NCBI GenBank assembly: GCA_027924645.1
Contig: BSBN01000140.1
Coordinates: 6,082,501-6,146,500, forward strand
Reading direction: 5' to 3'
Length of the DNA stretch: 64,000 nucleotides
Origin: Cunninghamia lanceolata
Lineage: Eukaryota; Streptophyta; Pinopsida; Cupressales; Cupressaceae
Shown piece after piece: positions 35,817 through 47,452 of the stretch (positions are counted from its first letter, which is position 1; each line of letters begins with the position of its first letter). The notes beneath the pieces were generated by a model. That model ran no database searches. It was not told the DNA's origin and saw only the letters and a list, made by a program, of their open reading frames with translations. Position numbers and translations under genes: made by a program.

Positions 35817-38544
35817 TGTTGACTTTTTCCCAGACTGGATGCTTATTCCCAGATTTCCCTACAAGGTAGCCATCAGTGATCAACAGGATCTCTAGGCCAG
35901 GGGGTCAACAGTGTAGGAGATAGACTCTATATTTTATCTCCTCTTCTTCTTCAGGCTCTGCAAGACCTAGGGGGGTATTCCCTACTCAACATCCATGAGG
36001 ATATGCATACAAGGCTGGGATGCTGTCAGAAAGCAGATAGTCCTCTTGTAAGTAGACCAAAACTGAAAGATAAGAGCAAAGGGGCTAGCTTTGGGCCTAT
36101 TTGCAGGTGTAGGCAGAGGACTGAGGTTCCTAAAACTAACTCTAAAGTCCTAATGTTGGTTTTAGATTTTGCTTTGGAGTTTAAGTGTGGATGCAAAGCT
36201 GGATATGGTTATAACACAAAACAAAGCATGATTGGTGCCTATCCAGGGCCTGGAGTCAGTAGACATACACCTGTGAATGTCAGCATGAACAGCTAAAACT
36301 GGATTTCAAGGGGATATATGTGATACCTGCCTTACAGGTATCTCCCAAGACAGAGTGTTAGGTTATCTCTACTTATGGTATCCCTACTGCAGTATACCCT
36401 TCCCAATGTTCAACCTGAAAACAGTTTAATCTACCCCTTGAGTAGAAGTTAAAAGATCAGACAATCAACATAGGAATTCTATGCTCTAGAATCTAAACAT
36501 CACCGAACATCCAGATTCAGAAGAAGAATACATGCAATACTGGAGACAGAATTAACACAACACATGCCAAACAGCATTTCTCATATAAGTTCAATCATGA
36601 AATCAGTGGGTTCGTGCCAAAAACATACAACAAGAGATACATAAACTCACAGGTAAGCTATACAGAGCAACCAGATCAGCTTGTTATGCATTACAGAGCC
36701 AAAATCATCAACTTTCAACAACCCCTCAAATGAGCAACACAACCTGCTTATAACAGCCAGGTAGGTGCTCAGCAATTAATTACAATGTTGACTCAAAATC
36801 CCGCCAGATACACAGTACCAGGAAGATGGCGCTCAAACACAACTAGATTGGCGCCCAAACTTGAATGCAGCAGGTAGGGGAGGAGACAGGAAGATATCTC
36901 GAGCCCTGCGCCCCTGTCCGCTGATGTACACTTTCAATCGGGTACAGGATCGATCCACGCCATCGCCCATACCTCTGCAACAATCGCCATTAATGGCGCA
37001 CCAACCCGCGGCCTTGGGAAGATCATCAAATCTGCAGTGGCAACCATTTCCCGCCGAGATTCATCATCATGATATTTGAAAATGCAGGATATCAATATCC
37101 CACATGCACCCCGCGGTGACCTCAATAACACTTTATATACTAAGTCATGAGCATATATAATGTCGGTGCTTTTGCTCCTGACGACACTAGTATAAAACCT
37201 CATCATCATCATCCTCCAGCAGCATGATATCCTATTGTTTGAAATATCACCCTGACATCATCATGATATTTGAAATATAACCCTCATGATAATCGGCACA
37301 ACCTGATCCTTCGGAGGAACATCCTCCTGCTGAGCTTATAACAAAAGTCTGGCCGATGAACATCCTGATGACATCATCATCATATCCTGCTGACGTCATC
37401 ATCATATCTACCTACTGCGCACCTCCTCATATCCGGATGACGTCATCATCATGTTTGCAAATATCAGGAGGTCTCTTCAAGATGATCAGTGTTAGAAATA
37501 TGACCCCCCCCGGACCTTGATGACGTCATCATCATATTAACATCATCATGATATTCGGAAGACAACCGGATACTTGGAAATATCCTCCTGATGCACAAAT
37601 ATCAGGTTGCACTGTAGCTCCTCTGTAAGATCGGGGCGAAAACTGAATATGATGATGCTGCTTGAAAAGATCACCCCCAGTAGATAATGCGCGAAGCCAG
37701 CAGGCGGATATCTCCTTGATATCAGCATCATCATGATGCTCGAACAAATATACATCCGGATGATATGAAAATATCACCCCCTCCTTCGGAAATATCATGA
37801 TGCAGATAGGCAGAGAACCGGATATCACCTTGAGATAAGGATGACGTCAGCACCATCAGGATGACAAAACAACGAACAAGAAGTGATACAACATCATCAG
37901 GATGATATTGACTAAGATCATCCTGACGTTCAAAATATGATGACCCCAGTGAATATCGGGTCACACTTAGAACTCTTCAACAACATCATCAGGATGATCA
38001 TAACCAAGATCACCCGATGATAAAAATATCACCCCGGCGAAAATATCATGAAGGCAGAAAATATGATGACCCTCGCAAGCGACACGGTGATAACTAGAAA
38101 TATGATGATGATGATGAAGACGACCCTTAGAAGAAATAGGTCAGGTCGAACAACTTAGAGAATAACCCCTTCAGGATATCGGGGCAACATCATCATCATG
38201 TTTGGGCAAGGTGATAATTGGAAGATCACCGGATACTTGAGAAATCACCCCCGCAAGCAAATCAGGGCGCACTGTGGCTCATCAGCAGGATCAGGATAAT
38301 AACCAAACATCACCCGATATTGAAATATGATGATGACGAAGAGAAGCCGGTCGACGGAGAACACGATGATGCTGACCATCATCGAAGACAATATGATGAT
38401 GATGACCTCCTCCTCGAAGAGAATATGATGATGCAGCTGAAAAATGCTGAGGAGGCCCAAAGACTTAGAACATTTTTTGGATTCTTAGGGAAAGTGCCTG
38501 CATGAAAATTGCTCAAAAATTGTCAGTCAATTCAGGCACTAACA
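35817..38544 (-). repeat. 5' LTR of C
   Basis: 2728 bp, almost identical to 30688-33413. It has four intact TGACGTCA (37391, 37438, 37521, 37842) and two sites that read TGACATCA (37253, 37369). One of these two is paired with TGATGTCA in the other LTR. Confidence 0.93.
37131..37139 (-). promoter_or_regulatory. Candidate TATA box of the C promoter
   Basis: Minus-strand TATATAAAG; the same word is at 32009-32001 in the 3' LTR. The TGACGTCA-rich arrays lie upstream of it with respect to the element. TGACGTCA is a known palindromic site for plant bZIP factors (TGA and related classes). Their action here is inferred. Confidence 0.5.
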
Positions 38545-38671
38545 CTTCTTTCAAAGCCTGATTCTGAGCTCTATCTGCTCTTCTCTCTGCCATGTGCTTT
38601 CTTACTAAGGCCATCAACTCAATGTTGGTCATCTTTGTTGGGTACGTTTCTGATCCTTCTCCTTCTGACAT
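38545..38671 (-). pseudogene. Element B gag, N-terminal piece cut off by C
   Basis: ATG at 38671 gives MSEGEGSETYPTKMTNIELM and then MAERRADRAQNQALKE, a charged N-terminal segment. It is interrupted at the CTTCT duplication by C and continues at 30687 with EELEKLRDRVEK. The start lies 36 nt downstream of the primer site. Confidence 0.8.
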
Positions 38672-38706
38672 CTTATCTTCTTCTTCTTCCCAAAGAACAC
38701 TCCTTA

Positions 38707-38718
38707 GCTCTGATACCA
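38707..38718 (-). promoter_or_regulatory. Primer-binding site of B (tRNA-iMet)
   Basis: Minus-strand TGGTATCAGAGC, two nt after the LTR end at 38721. Confidence 0.92.
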
Positions 38719-38720
38719 AT

Positions 38721-40616
38721 TGATGCAAAGGTCTTCAGCAGAAATGTGCAAAATGTTTGTTTTTGTCAATATTGGCAAGAGACTTTCAATGTCTTACCAA
38801 ACTATGCTTCTTTATCCTTATCGGCCTGACTTGCCTTGTCGGCCTTCCCCCGTTCTTTCTTCTTGACGGTCTCTCTCTCACCAAAACCATTATGTTCATC
38901 GGCCAAACACTTGTTATCGGCCTAGCTTTCTCCTTGCTCGCCGAAACCAAAACTCACACTGATATGTTAACCCTAACCTGCTGAACAGGTTCTCGTTACG
39001 TCCGCTACTGGTCACCTCTATTGACTAAGTTGCTTATCAGCAACACTTACAATGTCAGTCTAGTTGTGGAAGGTTTCCCTGATGCTCCACTTCATGCCGA
39101 CGCCAAACTCCTTATCGCCAAGACATATAACTATCGGCGAAGACTTCATTCTCTTTGTTGATGTCACTTGTCACTCCTTACGCCAACTCCTTATGCCGAT
39201 GGGCATCTCATACCGATCTCTATTGTCTCCTCGGTACTACTAATGCCGGGTTCCACCATCGACCAGACTATGACTATCAACGACACCTTTAACTTCACCA
39301 ATGGTATATCTCATGCCGATATACTCTTCGTCAGCAAGACTTTCACCTTCGGTTGGACTTCACTCTTCTCTTCCAATCATGCTTCTCACACTGATATGCC
39401 TTCTATTGGTATGACCCTGTTGTTCGCTGTGACTTCCAAATTTGCTTCCGACGACACTCCTTCTACCAATACTCTTCATCCTCAACTATACATTTATTGA
39501 CTTGATGAGTTGGTTCTCCTCCCTGCTATCACCAGTCATCCTTTGCATCTACGGACCAAATACCCTTCCAACATACAAACTAGCTACCATTTCAGCCGGT
39601 CACCATTTGTATCAAATACATTATATGTCTTCATTGTATCTTCAACATACAACAACAAAATGCAATTGTAGTATACACACAAATTGACAATCATATACAA
39701 TAACGATATACACATACACTGTCTATGACATACCATGGACAGATACATAGGAAATGTATTTCCTCAGACAATCTCGACATACACAAGGTTTAACACAGAA
39801 TGTACACTGGCGATATACACACTAGTGGATACTTAGACGCAACAGTGATATAAACAAAGCAAATACCTACATTCATTTGCGATATATACAGGAAATGTAT
39901 ATTCAAATTTTCCCACTGATAACCCTCTTTGAAATGGATTTTGCCATTTCTATACTGCCATGTATAACAAACAAAAGAATGGAACAAAAATGGAAAATTA
40001 TTTTACAAATCCATTCCACTGATTTCACATAAATCCACTAATGGAATGGATTTAAACCTGTATCACAGCAATAGGGAAACTAAGCTAAATATGAAACTAT
40101 TCTCTATAGATAATATACAGAACAATTAGATATACGAAGGTTTCACATAGGATTCAGACTTTTCAAAACACAATTTTTAGAATTTCTATTTCCTCATTTC
40201 AACCTTTTCAAACATAGACTAATTACAGAGATTTTCCTGAAGATGGAAGAAGAAGTCCTCTGTTCAACCATCTCTCCCTATTTTTGTTAACCCCTCTCCT
40301 CTGTTTGTGGGATTTTGAGTTTTTCAAGATTAACAACAGAGACCCTAATTAATCACATGGCATCTACATTGCTTGAGACAGCAAAACATCAGATAATGCG
40401 ACACATTTGATTTAATCCTGCACATAACCCAATTGCCTGCTATTGTCCATGATGTCAAATACTGGCCTCGGGAAGAGAGATGTCAACATAAAATGTTACA
40501 TTAGTTAATGACATACAAATGCTACAAGGTAACATGAAATGTCAAAATATATGTTAAAACCTTATTCTTCTCCCTCTTGTGCATCTTTATCTTATTGAAG
40601 GGGTGCTCCTGCACCA
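38721..40616 (-). repeat. 5' LTR of B
   Basis: 1896 bp. It begins on the minus strand with TGGTGCAGGAGCACC at 40616 and ends at 38721. It includes a copy of the pol C-terminal codons that are used only in the 3' LTR. It is shorter than the 3' LTR because of small deletions (for example around 39170). Confidence 0.92.
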
Positions 40617-40621
40617 GCAAG
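40617..40621. repeat. Target-site duplication of B (GCAAG), right copy
   Basis: Matches GCAAG at 24151-24155 exactly. Confidence 0.92.
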
Positions 40622-40921
40622 ACCGCAATATGTATACAGCATTACCGCAGACAATCTTATAGATTGTCACGGGGTGGCAGTAACACCACACACCCACCAG
40701 CCTCTCCAGTCACTGTCACGGGATGGCGGTAGCACCACACTACTACAGGTCAATTTCTAGACTCCCATAGGATGAAGGTAGACACTACTAACGCACACCT
40801 CTCTTGGTTGCACCCTGTGGGAGTGTGGTAAAGGCCAAATGCAACACTTTCAAGAAATCTATGTTTTGATGGTGACTAAACTAGGATTTTACTAGTGAGT
40901 TTGAGATACAAATTCTCAACA
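40622..40921 (-). repeat. Element F LTR, second segment
   Basis: Continues from 24155. Its minus-strand start is TGTTGAGAATT at 40921, directly after the polypurine tract. The ggcggtaacacc-type words continue here. Confidence 0.7.
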
Positions 40922-40933
40922 TTCTCCCACTTG
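40922..40933 (-). promoter_or_regulatory. Polypurine tract of F (CAAGTGGGAGAA)
   Basis: Minus-strand CAAGTGGGAGAA followed by TGTTGAG. 'CAAGTGGGAGA' before an LTR is a familiar plant copia arrangement, which is why I think F is copia-like. Confidence 0.65.
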
Positions 40934-41884
40934 ATGAAAAACTCACTAAACCCCTTCCAACACTTGAAGTCACTAAATGACATCATCACAGCCATACATG
41001 CAATCTCAATAATCTTAAACAATGCTTCTGTACTCCAACCAAGACACCTGTAACAACTTCAAAGATGGCCACCATCTTAGGCAATAGTTCCAGCCATCCA
41101 CTAAAGGAAAAGGAACGAGCCAAGGCATATATGTACTAGTCTAAAGAACACAAGGATCAAATCCAACTGATAGAAAAGGCTGTTAGAATACTTCCATCAC
41201 TCCACTATGCTCACAAGCTATACAAAAACATCAACAACATCAACTTCAAAGCTTCAACCTGAACACAACCATGAAGACATCCTCTAGAAAATGAGATAGA
41301 ACGTCAGCTAGAACAACAACTAGGAAACTAACTACTCTCATCCTACTAATTAAACCATGTGACTAAAAATAGCACACACAACAATTGCTAATCCATCCAA
41401 TCACCCATACCTCTAAGGTATACAAAACATAGTAAAGTCATGCCATAAATATATATACGCCCATAAACTGCAATCATAAACTCCACATGCAAACTTGTCA
41501 AAGAATAATATACACATCCAAGAGCTCTTACTACATGGGTAATGCAAATCTAAAAAAGATCAAGGCATACCAAGTCTACCAATAGCATCGTATAGAAAGT
41601 GTAAACAACATGTAGTACCAAGGAACTATCCACAATGATAAGCATAACCTATAAATCAATAACCTGTAAGAACAACTCTCACCACAAGTCTCCATAGCTC
41701 TCCTAAGTTTGACACACTCAGTAAAGGAAAGAGATAAAGGAACCTCCATGTCATCACCCAACAACATAAGTGAAAAAACATGACCACAAGCTAGTGATCA
41801 TAATAGCTCCAACCAAACCTCAAACAACTATAGAAACCAACTATTCAAGAAGATAACTGAGACAGAGAGAAACTCTGCACATTA
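40934..41884 (-). other. Element F internal region, left of D; non-coding
   Basis: The 3' end of pol (RNase H) would be expected next to the polypurine tract of an autonomous copia element. I could not read RT or RH motifs in any minus-strand frame. It ends with CATTA (41880-41884), the duplication of D. Confidence 0.45.
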
Positions 41885-42980
41885 TGTAGACACCTGAAAA
41901 TGGTCACAACCAACTTCATCCACTCACGCATTCAACCATAATCCACCTACATCACTTCATCCAATCTGATTATTAATTAAATAATTTTTAATTATTTAAT
42001 TAATTTATTTTGCACCTTTATCATGTCATAAAAATCAAATTCCTCTACTATAGTTTGAAAATTAAATATTTTTGACTATAGTCCATTCCAAAATTAAATA
42101 AATTACCATATTTATCTAATTCCCTATTTTGTGCACTTTTGATTACTTTTTGTAATCATGATTATTTTCTTCTAATCCATGTGCACATGAATTAATTTTA
42201 ATTAATTAATCATTACAAACCCCCATGTTTCTAGAAGTCCACTTGTTATCCAATGTACACACATGCACATGACAAGTAGTACTTTGGAAGCATGGGAAAA
42301 TCTTCCAAATTAAGTACATTTGTCTTCTTTCTTCCACCCCACTCCATGTGTCACTATTCATCTCAATTTAAAATTCCATATGGCACTATTTGAACAATAT
42401 TCCTCTAATTTTAAATTCTACTTATCCTCTCCATGGAATTTAAAATTCCTCATAAAGTCCAAGCCTTACCCTTTCATAAATGAGTCCTTACATGTCATAC
42501 ACCTACTCAATCTTGGCCATCCATCCATTCAAACTTGCATTCTCATCCATTGATTATCCTTTGAATCTTGGGACAACCTTCTTATCTAATCTAATCATGC
42601 CATTTGTCCAATTCTCCTTACTTAAGGATCCTCAAGCAATTTCAACCATTGATCCTTCAAATTGATCCTAGTCCTCCAATCCTATCTCAAAAAATCTATA
42701 AATTGAGGCCTCCACCTCCCATTTGGAACAAGTCATTTTATGCAATGTTATGATATCAATTTGAGTGCTCACATACATAGCTCTAGTGCAATTCAAACTA
42801 GTTTAGTCATAGCATAGTATATCTTACAGTAAATCACTACTTATGTGGTTAGATAGGGTGCAATTTAGATAATTAGTGCATTAGTAGTTTAACTTAATCT
42901 TGAGGTCCCTTGAACTTGAGATTGGGTACATTTTACGAGTAATTTGCATCCATTTTAGGTCTTATTTTCATAGCTAGACA
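41885..42980 (+). repeat. 5' LTR of D
   Basis: 1096 bp, TGTAGACACC..GCTAGACA. A candidate TATA box, TATAAAT, is at 42697-42703, with its copy at 60986-60992. A sequence 'cctggtgggaccc' 12 nt after the LTR may serve as primer site; I could not assign a tRNA. Confidence 0.9.
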
Positions 42981-43066
42981 TTTTGACATACCTGGTGGGA
43001 CCCCCACCACCTTTTAGCTAACAAATTTGCATGTTTTATGTGTTTTTTCTTGTGACAGGTTGGATC

Positions 43067-43350
43067 AGCGCCTAAACTTCTACAGATTAGCGCCTATTTG
43101 GCACATCAGCGCCTATCTGGCGCATCAGCACCCATCTAAAAATAAGGTAAAATCACTAATTTCTAATAGGTTTTAGGTTAAAGTCAGTATTTTATGCTTG
43201 CATGATGTTTTACTAACTTTTTGGCCACCTTAGCTCTCTGTTTTGTAGGAAAAATTACTTTTGCAAGGGGGAGGTGCTATCTGTCTCAGATTAGCGCCTA
43301 GTTCTCTATATCACCACCTAGTCCCACATATTGGCGCCTAGTTCTAAAGT
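43067..43350. repeat. 'ATCAGCGCCTA' repeats, first block
   Basis: Words such as atcagcgccta, gattagcgccta and attggcgccta recur with 20-30-bp spacing. Related to the block at 44765-45015. Confidence 0.6.
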
Positions 43351-43506
43351 GGGGTTTTTGACTAAATTTTGGTTTTGCAGTCTCATTCCACTATCAAGGA
43401 GCTCATATCAAACTACTAACATGTTCCTTGCAGGGATTTGTTATGTTAAAAAGATGTTGTTTTGATGCATTTTGTATGAATGTGCTTGTTCAATCTTAGA
43501 CATAAC

Positions 43507-43735
43507 TCATTTGGATAAAAAAACACAACTTACATATTCACACTCATTGGGTTAAAAAGAACCACAAATTGCATTACATTCATTTTGGATAAAAAGAACC
43601 ACAAATTGCATCTTCATTCACTGGGCTAAAAAGAATAACAACTTGCATATACATTCATATGGTTTAAAATGAATGACAACTTGCATATTCATTCATTGGG
43701 TTAAAAAGAACCACAAATTTGCATTCTCACTCATC
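43507..43735. repeat. Tandem repeat, unit about 40 bp, five or six copies
   Basis: Unit 'cattgggttaaaaagaacca' followed by 'caaattgcat' recurs with substitutions from 'tggataaaaaaacacaactt' to the last copy near 43735. Confidence 0.7.
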
Positions 43736-44764
43736 TAAGCAAGAAAATGAATAACTTTGTGTGAAGTGTCTTATGATTATGTTTGAATTGTGAAAGTGTA
43801 TGCTCTTCCCTTGCACCATTGGTGATCTTGGGAATCAAAAACTTCTCAGAACACTTGCATAAATCACCCCCATCATAATCCAAGAACTAAAAATGAATAT
43901 TGTCTAGTGTGAATCAAGCCAAAAATATGTATGCTCTCCCCTCACATCTCTGTAAGAACTTGGGGATCAAAAGTATTTTTGCACTTGTGTTTCTTTTGTT
44001 AACCTTTAGAGGGCCTACCACCCCACTTCAAAAGGTGGGAACGACCCAAGTGGCAACACGCTAAATCCAAGCTCTTTCAAGCCTCTATATAAAATAATGT
44101 GTTTGTGATGAAAGTTGCAAGGAACAGGTGCTATTATGCCATACCGATGAATGTCTCCCTTAGTACCCCTTGTGGTGCATGAAAACTTGTAAAGTGTAAC
44201 CTCTGTAGTCTGGGAGGCCTCCTAATCAGAGCGAATCACCACATGTACGGCCACCTAAACGAATGCACTTACTATGAACCCTTGTTTTAGAAGCCAAAAA
44301 ACCTCTACTTATTGATACAAGAGGTCAGAAGATCAAACTCTGATAGTCATCCCATATTTTCTTGGCTTATGGTAGAGATAGCAAAGTATCTTAAGATCTG
44401 CAAGTCTTAAGGACTTGGAACTTGGTGTGCCAGAGAAGTGAGTGCACTGTAAGGGAGAGGCTGTGCCCCAAGTTCCTAGAGCTATACACCATAAGTAGGT
44501 GCAACTAAGTAAAACCAAGTGGGAACTTAACAAGTATTGTCCTTACCTCACCATAGGTTGTGAATGATTGTTTAATTTCACAACAAAACCTTTGGACATT
44601 ATATGCACTTGTTTGAAATGTTTGTATCACTTGCCAAGGAAAACTATCATGGACATAACCCAAACATTTGAAAAAATAAATAATTGAAACTTTAGAACAC
44701 CTTAAATACATCATTTAACCTCCAAAGCCCAAAACATCACATCCCAAGCCTAAAATTTGCATAA

Positions 44765-45015
44765 AACCACTACTGTCCTCTATTAGTGCCCAATCTCCTA
44801 TATTGGCATCTAAACCTCTACATTAGTGCCCAAACCTCCACATCAATGCCCGATACTTTACATCAGCACCTAAACCTCTGCATTAGCGCCCAAACCTCCA
44901 CATCAGTGCCCAATCCTCTACATCAGCACCAATCCACTGCATCAGCATCCAACACTCTGTATTAGTACCTCATCATCTGAATAAGTGCCCAGTCATCTAA
45001 ATTAGCACCCATTGA
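44765..45015. repeat. 'CATCAGCGCCCAAACCTCTA' repeats, second block
   Basis: About a dozen degenerate units of 18-20 bp (cattagtgcccaaacctcca, catcagcacctaaacctctg and others) in a row. It is the same motif family as 43067-43350, 1.4 kb upstream. Confidence 0.75.
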
Positions 45016-45797
45016 TAAAACAATTGAAAAGCTCAAGACTTTATCCTTTAAGGTATCGACAATCCTTGTTCCACATCATCCATCAACATTTCATGCCACC
45101 TCATCCATATCTTCATCTATTTTCCCTTCTTAGCTTGTGATCCAATCCTAATCATCGATCATCAGCATTGCCATCATCCTCATCAATTTATAAGTTATCC
45201 AAGTCACCCATCATCAATTAAGACTAGTCTAGCATCATCCTTGTAATAATCAATATCGGTCCATAATCCACCCTTAGTCAAATCTTTGATTGATCATCCA
45301 CTATCATCTCTAATTGATCCCACCATCCCTAATCAATCTCTATCAATCCAAATAATCAATCAACATCCTCAAATCAAACTAATCCTCATCCCTATCCATA
45401 ATCGATCCTTCTCCAAATCTGTCAAATCAATCCAAACCGCATCCAAATCCTAAGGTTAAAACTCTAGATCAAAATTATCCTTTTGTTTGTATTAGGCTTG
45501 AGACTTTGTTCATCTTGAGTTTAGTGTAAACTAAGAATCATTGACCCCCTTGGATAAATTATCTTAGGAACCTAGATGACTCCTAAGTTAGTGGATTCCA
45601 AGAAATACCATTTTTCTTGGTGCGTCTTATCTACCCCAAGTAAAATAATCCTATTGTCTTTTTGCTTAGGCTCTTTGTCTACCCTAAGTATATAGGACAA
45701 CCATCGGCCTTCAATCATCTTGATCTAGATTTTAGACCTATCTCCATCTCTCATCATTGGTACCTCGTCATCCAAATCCAACCTAAATTCACCTTTT

Positions 45798-47452
45798 ATG
45801 CCTCCCATCACTCGATCACAAGCTAAGAAAATGGACGCCTGTTATCAACCCCTCTCTCCTAGTGGCTCTACCATGAGCAACATGGAGGAATATGTCAACC
45901 AACCTGAAATGGGTGAAGTATCCACTCATCCTAATCAAACTTATTTCCCCCCCTTTGTTGAGTTCCTTAATGGAAAGAGGTTACATGACAATTTTGACCA
46001 ATTCATTAACAACCATAAGGATGAATTTCTTCAACATCTCAATGAACATGGTGCATACCTTCCATATTCATATGACCATGAAAAGCTTAAAACCATCTTT
46101 AATGACAAACCACCAACACCCATCTGCAATCAACCATGGGAACATGTCCCTAATCCTAACAAACCCATCTACAATAATCCTTGGGCTAGCTATGCCACTA
46201 ACACCGCCATCATTCACAGCTTAGGACAAAACACAAGGGCTAGAAATGTTTCACAACCACAAGCATCTAACCCTCTCGTCAGGTTACCTTATGACATGCT
46301 ACCCTTCGATGTGTCCATTTTTGGAGTACCTTATAATGTCACCATCACCGCCATACTGCCTCCACCAAACAATTAACAAGAATCCACCACAATTGTACCA
46401 CAACCACTTCCTCCACTAAACATTCCACCAAGATTGATCATCATACAAATGGTGGCACCACCCATGACTCAAACACCCATTGCGAATCCAGTCAACCAAC
46501 CACAAAACCCATTGACAAACTATGCTAATCCCAAGCACACATATCAATCTTCCACGCATCAACCCCACCATGAGTCATTAATGCAACCTTCTTACGACAT
46601 CCAACAACAGCACCACAAACTCAACAAGTCATCCCACAACAACAAGCATATGGGTCCCATGTTTACATAGAAGCCATAGGCTTACCCCCACATGTTCAAC
46701 ATAAACAATATGTCCAACCCCAAATTCAACAAGTCATCCCACAACAACAAATACATGGCTCTCACATTTACACACAAACCATAGGTCTTCCACCTCACGT
46801 ACATCAACAATATGCCCACTCCTAACTACCACAACAATATGTCCACCCTCAATACCAACGATCGTCAATGCAACAACCTCCACTCCACCAAGTACCACAA
46901 CCACCTCTTGCTGACTCTTTTGACCAAGAATGACAAGAGATGAAAAATGCCCTTAAAAACATCTAACTAGGGACCCAAAAGAAACACTATAAGTTCGAAG
47001 ACTTATGTCCCTACCCGTTTGACAAAAACATTGCCATCACACCTTTCCCTCAACACATTGAAATGCCAAAATTTGATAAATACAAAGGAAAAGGAGACCC
47101 TTGTGACCACATCAAGGGGTTCTTCATGGTATGCCAAGAAGTCACCTATGATGACCAATTCCTCCTTCATCTTTTTCCATGAAGCCTAGGAGGACAAGCC
47201 CTAGAATGGTTCATGCACTTACCTTATAGCTCCATATCCAATTTCACCAATCTTTTACAGAAGTTCATCGCCCACTTCTTATACAATATACAACATGAGA
47301 TCACTATGCTTGACCTTTGTAACACCAAACAACAAAGTGGTGAGAATTTTGTTGCTTATCTACAAAGATGGAGAGCCCTTGCTAGTAGGCTACCTTGGAC
47401 AACCCCTGAAAAATAACTCGTCCATATTTTCATCCAAAACCTCAACCAAGAA
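45798..47452 (+). pseudogene. Element D gag, N-terminal and core part
   Basis: ATG 45798 gives MPPITRSQAKKMDACYQ and 192 open codons. A P/Q/N-rich part with stops and a 105-bp in-frame duplication (46621-46830) follows, then the gag core: FPQHIEMPKFDKYKGKGDP, FFMVCQEVTYDDQFLLHLF, LGGQALEWFMHLPYSSI, QHEITMLDLCNTKQQSGENF and YLQRWRALASRLP. These blocks are typical for the Tat-type retrotransposon gag domain. Stops include TGA where Arg is expected and TAA where Gln is expected. Confidence 0.85.
46621..46830 (+). repeat. 105-bp direct duplication inside gag
   Basis: 'tcaacaagtcatcccacaac' starts at 46621 and again at 46726. The two 105-bp units (35 codons) are about 85% alike and keep the reading frame. 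Confidence 0.75.

Larger units (their letters stand above)
30688..38544 (-). mobile_element. Element C: young gag-only LTR retrotransposon with intact gag
   Basis: A 7857-bp unit on the minus strand with 2.73-kb LTRs (35817-38544 is the 5' one, 30688-33413 the 3' one), ends TGTTAGTGCC..GTCAACA and a perfect 5-bp duplication CTTCT. The internal 2.4 kb has a primer-site motif and one intact gag frame of 645 codons but no PR, RT, RH or integrase. By eye the LTRs show only about 20 differences, mostly CpG-type transitions, so it is the youngest element in the window. It must depend on enzymes of another element. Its autonomous partner is not in the window. Confidence 0.95.
24156..40616 (-). mobile_element. 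Element B: full-length Ty3/gypsy chromovirus
   Basis: A 16,461-bp unit, 8.6 kb without the nested element C, on the minus strand. LTRs 38721-40616 (5') and 24156-26120 (3') start TGGTGCAGG and end TTTGCATCA or TCTACATCA. The target duplication GCAAG is perfect at 24151-24155 and 40617-40621. A tRNA-iMet primer site, gag, PR, RT, RH, integrase and chromodomain follow in the usual chromovirus order. The pol frame is continuous except for four TAG codons, so it decayed relatively little. C lies in the gag 5' part. LTRs differ visibly more than those of C, as expected for the older host element. Confidence 0.95.
42981..45797 (+). other. Leader of D, non-coding, with two kinds of short repeats
   Basis: 2.8 kb between LTR and gag. 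AGCGCC-type repeats lie at 43067-43350 and 44765-45015, and a unit of about 40 bp lies at 43507-43735. No frame longer than chance was supported. Confidence 0.7.

Noticed and set aside
42480..42665. 61-codon frame in both LTRs of D (also 60769-60954)
   Set aside because: Shared through LTR identity; no domain, and the two copies differ by changes that look unconstrained.
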